Shown: positions 60,016 through 64,000 of the stretch, one piece after another | How the letters are laid out: each line of letters begins with the position of its first letter | How positions within the stretch are numbered: the first letter of the stretch is position 1 | Origin: Prunus persica | Lineage: Eukaryota > Streptophyta > Magnoliopsida > Rosales > Rosaceae | Assembly (NCBI RefSeq): GCF_000346465.2 | Contig: NC_034013.1 | Span: 4,943,791-5,007,790 of the forward strand | Reading direction: 5' to 3' | DNA: 64,000 nt | Program-made: the position numbers and the translations under genes | The notes under the pieces: generated by a model | Told to the model about the DNA's origin: nothing | The model's database searches: none | What the model saw: the letters and a program-made list of their open reading frames with translations, nothing else

Positions 60016-61983
60016 ATGAGTTGGTTTGGAGACCAAGTAGCCACAAGTTACAACCTTAGTGTGTCTTTTCATCGTCTTAGCAGCTTTCTTCAAGATATTT
60101 CACAAACTATGGTGGACGCCAACTCAAATACAGAAGCTGATGGCTTTGCAAGGGATCAAAGGCCCTTCTTACAGACTTATCCATGGAAACACCCAAGAAA
60201 TCTCCAACATGCAAAAAGAAGCCATGGCAAGGCCTAGAAATTTGTCACATGACGTCTTTGCTCTAGTTCAACCTCATTTGCACTCATGGACAAAGATATA
60301 TGGTAATGAAATCTTTAGCTTTTAACCTATGGTTTTTAAATCTAAAGTCAATCTCTTTGTCACACTGTGAACATGAACCACGCATTCTCCTAAAACTTAA
60401 CTTGATCAATGGTCCAGATTCATAGTCTGACAAGATAACATTTCTCGTTAAATCTTAAACCCTGGATAAATTTCGTCCTCTTTTTTGTAATATTAGGGAA
60501 GACTTTTCTTCAATGGGATGGTCCTCAACCTGTTTTGGTCATTGTGGATCCTGAGTTATGCAAGGAGATACTGAATAACAAACATAGAGCTTATCCAAAA
60601 TCCAACCCGGTAGCCTTTGTGATGAAGCTATTAGGAAATGGTCTTGTAATGAGTCAGCGTGTGCGTCAATATTTATCTATGAATCAATAACACTATCTAC
60701 GGTCATTTAGTGAAGATTGGGAAATAATTGAACATAAATCTGCTAATTGCATGATAGTGGTGTTGGTGTTGGTTTAGTATTGTCAGATTCATGCAATGAT
60801 AGCTAGTGCTGACACGATGCTAGAAAGGTGGGAAAATCATGAAGCCAAGGAGATTGAGGTGTTTGAAGAATTTAGGTTGTTGACTTCAGAAGTAATTTCC
60901 AGGACAGCATTTGGAAGCAGCTACTTAGAAGGGAAAGACATTTTTGAGATGCTATTGAAGATATCCTCCTTAACATTTAAAACTGCTTTGAAACCCAAGT
61001 TTCCTGGCCTCAGGTAACTTCCTCTTAACAAAATCTCAAACTTCTGATCTCACGTTTATTTTTTTCGCTCAATTTATATTTCAGTAGGTTTGTTAAAACC
61101 AACGATGAGATTGAAATGGAGAAGCTTGAGAAAAGAATACGCGAAACCATTATAGAGATTGTTAAGAAAAGAGAAAGGAAGGTAATGCCTGGAGAAGAAG
61201 GGAGCTTAAGGAGTGATTTTCTTGGATTACTTTTAAAGGCTTATCTTGACACCAATGACAACCAGAGGATTTCGTTGGACGATTTGGTCGAAGAATGCAA
61301 GACATTTTACTTGGCCGGACATGAAAGCACTGCTACTTTTCTTGCCTGGACTGTCTTTCTTCTGGCATTACATATTACATACAGATTGGCAAGAGGAAGC
61401 AAGAAAAGAGGTCCTACAATTATTTGGCAAGCAAACTCCAAACCCGAAAGGCATTGCGAAACTAAAAACTGTATGGAAGTCAAGAACTGAATTAAAGTAT
61501 GAACTCCTGATTTGTTTGCTCTCTCTAACTTTGATTTCCACGCATATGCAGATGAGTATGATCATGTACGAGTCCCTGAGGTTATATCCACCCGTTGTTT
61601 TGGTCATTAGAAGAAGAGTCGAAAGGGAAGTTAAACTGGGAAGGCTCATTCTTCCGGCTAACCTTGAATTGGCCATCCCAATTGTAGCATTTCATTATGA
61701 TTCTGAACTCTGGGGACAAGATGTGCAGCTCTTCAAACCAGAGCGGTTTGCTGAAGGGGTTGTTAAAGCTACAGACGAGAATATAGCAGCATTCTTACCC
61801 TTTGGAATGGGACCTCGGATTTGTGTGGGCTTAAACTTTGCAATTACAGAAGCAAAGATTGCTCTGTCGATGATTTTGCAACGCCATGCCTTCACTCTTT
61901 CCCCAGCTTATACTCACTCACCATCTCAATTTCTTACAGTTCGTCCACAACATGAAGTTCAAGTAATGCTACACTCACTCTGA
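60016..61983 (+). pseudogene. Cytochrome P450 pseudogene, CYP749A-like (CYP72 clan)
   Basis: Plus-strand blocks give the N-terminal anchor and LWWTP, IKGPSYRLIHGNT, then FLQWDGPQPVLVIVDPELCK, the F-G region (LLTSEVISRTAFGSSYLEGK), helix I (FYLAGHESTATFLAW), ExxR as ESLRLYPP, the PERF motif (FKPERFAEG) and the haem loop FGMGPRICVG. Lesions: a one-base shift after MSWFGDQVATSYN near 60054; loss of the segment with helix C (WxxxR) between LGNGLVMSQR (about 60660) and MIASADTMLERW (about 60795), replaced by unrelated AT-rich sequence; and a 7-base tandem duplication TTACATA at 61368-61381 that shifts the frame before DWQEEARKEVL. The haem-binding part is intact, so loss is fairly recent. CYP749 enzymes are plant oxidases of uncertain substrate. 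Confidence 0.9.
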
Positions 61984-63765
61984 ACTGCCCACAATTGTTG
62001 CACTTGCTTATGAAGATGGAACCTCAGCTTTCTGTTGTGTTAGGAGTTGCTTCCTGTTCTTGCTTCCTTGCAGACATGAAGACTATAATGAACAGTCAAT
62101 AAACTTGTCATTTCACTTCATGGTTGCTTTATCTGTAGAATAAGAACTGGATGCTGTAACATTGAAAAAATGCACATAAAGGGTGCTGTTTAAATCTATC
62201 ATTTCTGCCTGCCAGATGGGCGTTTTCATTGCAGCACCTTTAAACCGATAACTTTTGCCATAAATAGATAAATAAATGCCAGGCTTGAAAGCAATTTTAT
62301 GAGGTTGGTTGAGCAACATGGGATGAAAAATTTCCGTATATTCGATTGTAAATAAATCCAGACTGGACTTAATCTTCAAAATTACAGCACTTGAAATTCA
62401 ATTGATTTCAGCACGTCTCCCTTCCCTTCATTGGCATCTTCATCCCTTTAAATTTTCATGCACATTTCTATTCTTCATACTATCCTTCCCCTCCAAAACC
62501 CATCACTCCCATTGATGCAGTGACTTCCCCTAAATCTTGCTCCTTTGCTGTCCCAGTTCTCTGCCTTGGTCTTTTTAGCGTTCTTCTCCAAGTACTTCAT
62601 CTTCCTCTTTCAAGGGGCTGTGTAAGGACTGAATACCTTGAGGACTGCAGCATAGATGTAATCTTTTTTTAAAAGAAAGGCAAAACGAATTCCAAGATAG
62701 TACTGCAAACATAAATGTCTAACAGACTCTGTAATGCTGTTCAGTTATTCCAAAGTCATGCTGACAATGTATGAGACGGTGATGAGACCTTCAGAGTCAT
62801 TAAGAAACTGAAGAACACTAACCTACACAATAAGTTTGTATTGCTAAATTTGACACCGCTGGGAGTGAGTTCCACTTAGTTGATGGGACGGTTAAGAGAT
62901 TATCTATGGTTAAACTCTTCACAACTTACATCGAGAAATGCTTAACACAAAGTGTCAATACACTATAATCATGAAAACTAGTTGAGATTACAAGTAGGAA
63001 TCATTACTAAAGTTGTATTCTGCCCCTGCAAGCTCAAGGATAACCATTAATCATTCACCACTCACCAATAGCATAACAGGACCATGAAACGCATTTTCTG
63101 TGCTATAGCACAACTATAATTGCAATTGCTCCAGTGAGTGTCAGGACACTCAGACTCTGGTGAAATGGCTGAGTTTTAAGAGGTCCTTAATAATGAGAAG
63201 CCAAAGAAAACAGTTTGTTATACCAAAAAGCTACCATCTATATCCATAACTCTGTCCTATATTGCGTTCAAGTTCTTCGGTTATACTTCACTGTGTATGC
63301 TATTTTCAACTGAATGACTGTAAACGCCCTCACATACCAAGAAAATTAAAGAAAAAACTTAGGAAATGAAAAGGAAAAGGGAGCTGATCGACTTCTTTAT
63401 TGAAGTTTAAAAAACACATTTTTTACATGTAAATATAGAATGGTTAGCTATCGTGGCAACTCAATCGCTCATAGCATCTGGCTTCTCTTCTTTAGTTCGA
63501 ATTTCTTCATATATGGTGTACAATATCTCAATATGTCTAGAAGAAGGCAGACTTGGGTATTGAATAATATTAATATAAATAAGAAACATGTTACTTTCTA
63601 TATTCATATAGAAAAGCGGAGTTGATAGGCAAAGAGAGGTTAAAAAAATTACCACACAAGCAGATGTATTAGGTTTGCTTCGTTGAGAGATGCTTGATTC
63701 TTGTTTAGTGGTCCTACCCCTGATAGTTTTCTTCGTTGGTGTAGATATGCAATTCAAATTTCCAG
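61984..63765. other. Intergenic, no gene recognised
   Basis: No F-box or leucine-rich-repeat coding sequence that could form the front part of the FBD exon was found on the plus strand, nor any recognisable gene on the minus strand. Confidence 0.35.
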
Positions 63766-64000
63766 AAGTAAAGCTTAAGAAGGCTGCTAACACATGTTTC
63801 CATCATCACCTGGAAGTTGTGGAAATTGTAGGGTATCGTGGTCGTCAAAGTGTTGTCAAAATCGTCATGTTCTTGATAAAGACTGCTGTTTCTCTTGAGA
63901 AAATTGTGATAAATACTGTCCGACAATTATTTTGTGGTGAATCAGTGGATGAGAGTGATGAAGAGGTGGAGGAAGAGGATGCAAGACAGCAACCTTTGCT
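63766..64000 (+). CDS. FBD-domain exon of an F-box/FBD protein, cut by the right edge
   Basis: After an acceptor-like 'aaatttccag' an open plus-strand frame runs to the window end, reading VKLKKAANTC, HHHLEVVEIVGYRGRQSVVK, then FLIKTAVSLEKIVINTV and an acidic stretch (ESVDESDEEVEEEDA). This matches the FBD domain found at the C-terminus of plant F-box/LRR/FBD proteins, adaptors of SCF ubiquitin ligases (family knowledge). FBD is normally the last exon, so the F-box and LRR exons should lie to the left, yet none is recognisable in the preceding 1.8 kb. It is either a detached fragment or its upstream exons are heavily diverged. Confidence 0.65.

Overview
The window is plant nuclear DNA from a eudicot, with an AT-rich background, spliced genes with long introns, and abundant retrotransposon and DNA-transposon debris. 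The mix of families (CYP749A-like P450, PMT methyltransferase, PLS-type PPR, FBD/F-box, PIF/Harbinger with a Myb-like ORF1) fits a woody rosid, perhaps Rosaceae. That placement is inference from protein resemblance only. No bacterial, CRISPR, viral or toxin content was seen.

Layout. 1-4682: degenerate LTR-retrotransposon territory ending in a clear Ty1/copia-type 3' LTR, with an antisense coiled-coil pseudo-ORF at 1144-1695. 6655-17653: a direct duplication of a three-exon gene for a peroxisomal hotdog thioesterase (DHNAT-like, minus strand, 7145-8742 and 15679-17218). Between the two copies lies a PMT-type methyltransferase pseudogene (9516-13080). 18092-19212: a broken PPR gene. 19212-31130: three copies of the gene for nucleolar GTPase NOG1. 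Copy 1 is full length (668 aa), copy 2 is a ruined pseudogene carrying a solo LTR, and copy 3 has an intact GTPase domain but lost its C-terminal basic tail to a 551-bp deletion. 31853-35859: a complete PIF/Harbinger transposon with TTA target duplications, matching terminal repeats and both genes, each gene carrying a single visible lesion.

35863-39580 is mostly retroelement-like sequence. 39581-44740: a ten-exon gene for a MAN1/Src1 C-terminal-domain membrane protein (minus strand), with a MITE-like element 150 bp upstream of its start. 49066-49341: a small conserved gene of unknown function, divergent from a nine-exon phosphoacetylglucosamine mutase gene (50050-53328, UDP-GlcNAc synthesis) that uses a GC-AG intron. 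54204-55422 and 55818-58335: divergent genes for mitochondrial ribosomal protein S21 and the mitochondrial Fe-S assembly protein ISCA2, separated by 395 bp. 60016-61983: a CYP749-like P450 pseudogene. 63766-64000: an FBD-domain exon cut by the right edge.

Functionally the intact genes are housekeeping: ribosome assembly (NOG1), mitochondrial translation and Fe-S maturation (S21/ISCA2), amino-sugar nucleotide synthesis (AGM), phylloquinone-related thioesterase activity (DHNAT) and a nuclear-envelope-type protein. The window's main story is local duplication followed by decay that can be dated relative to other events. The three NOG1 units act as empty-site and filled-site controls for each other, which lets insertions and deletions be mapped to the base. 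I did not find a convincing new biological system. The best candidates for a second look are the truncated but open NOG1 copy 3, the near-intact Harbinger element, and the two divergent promoters.
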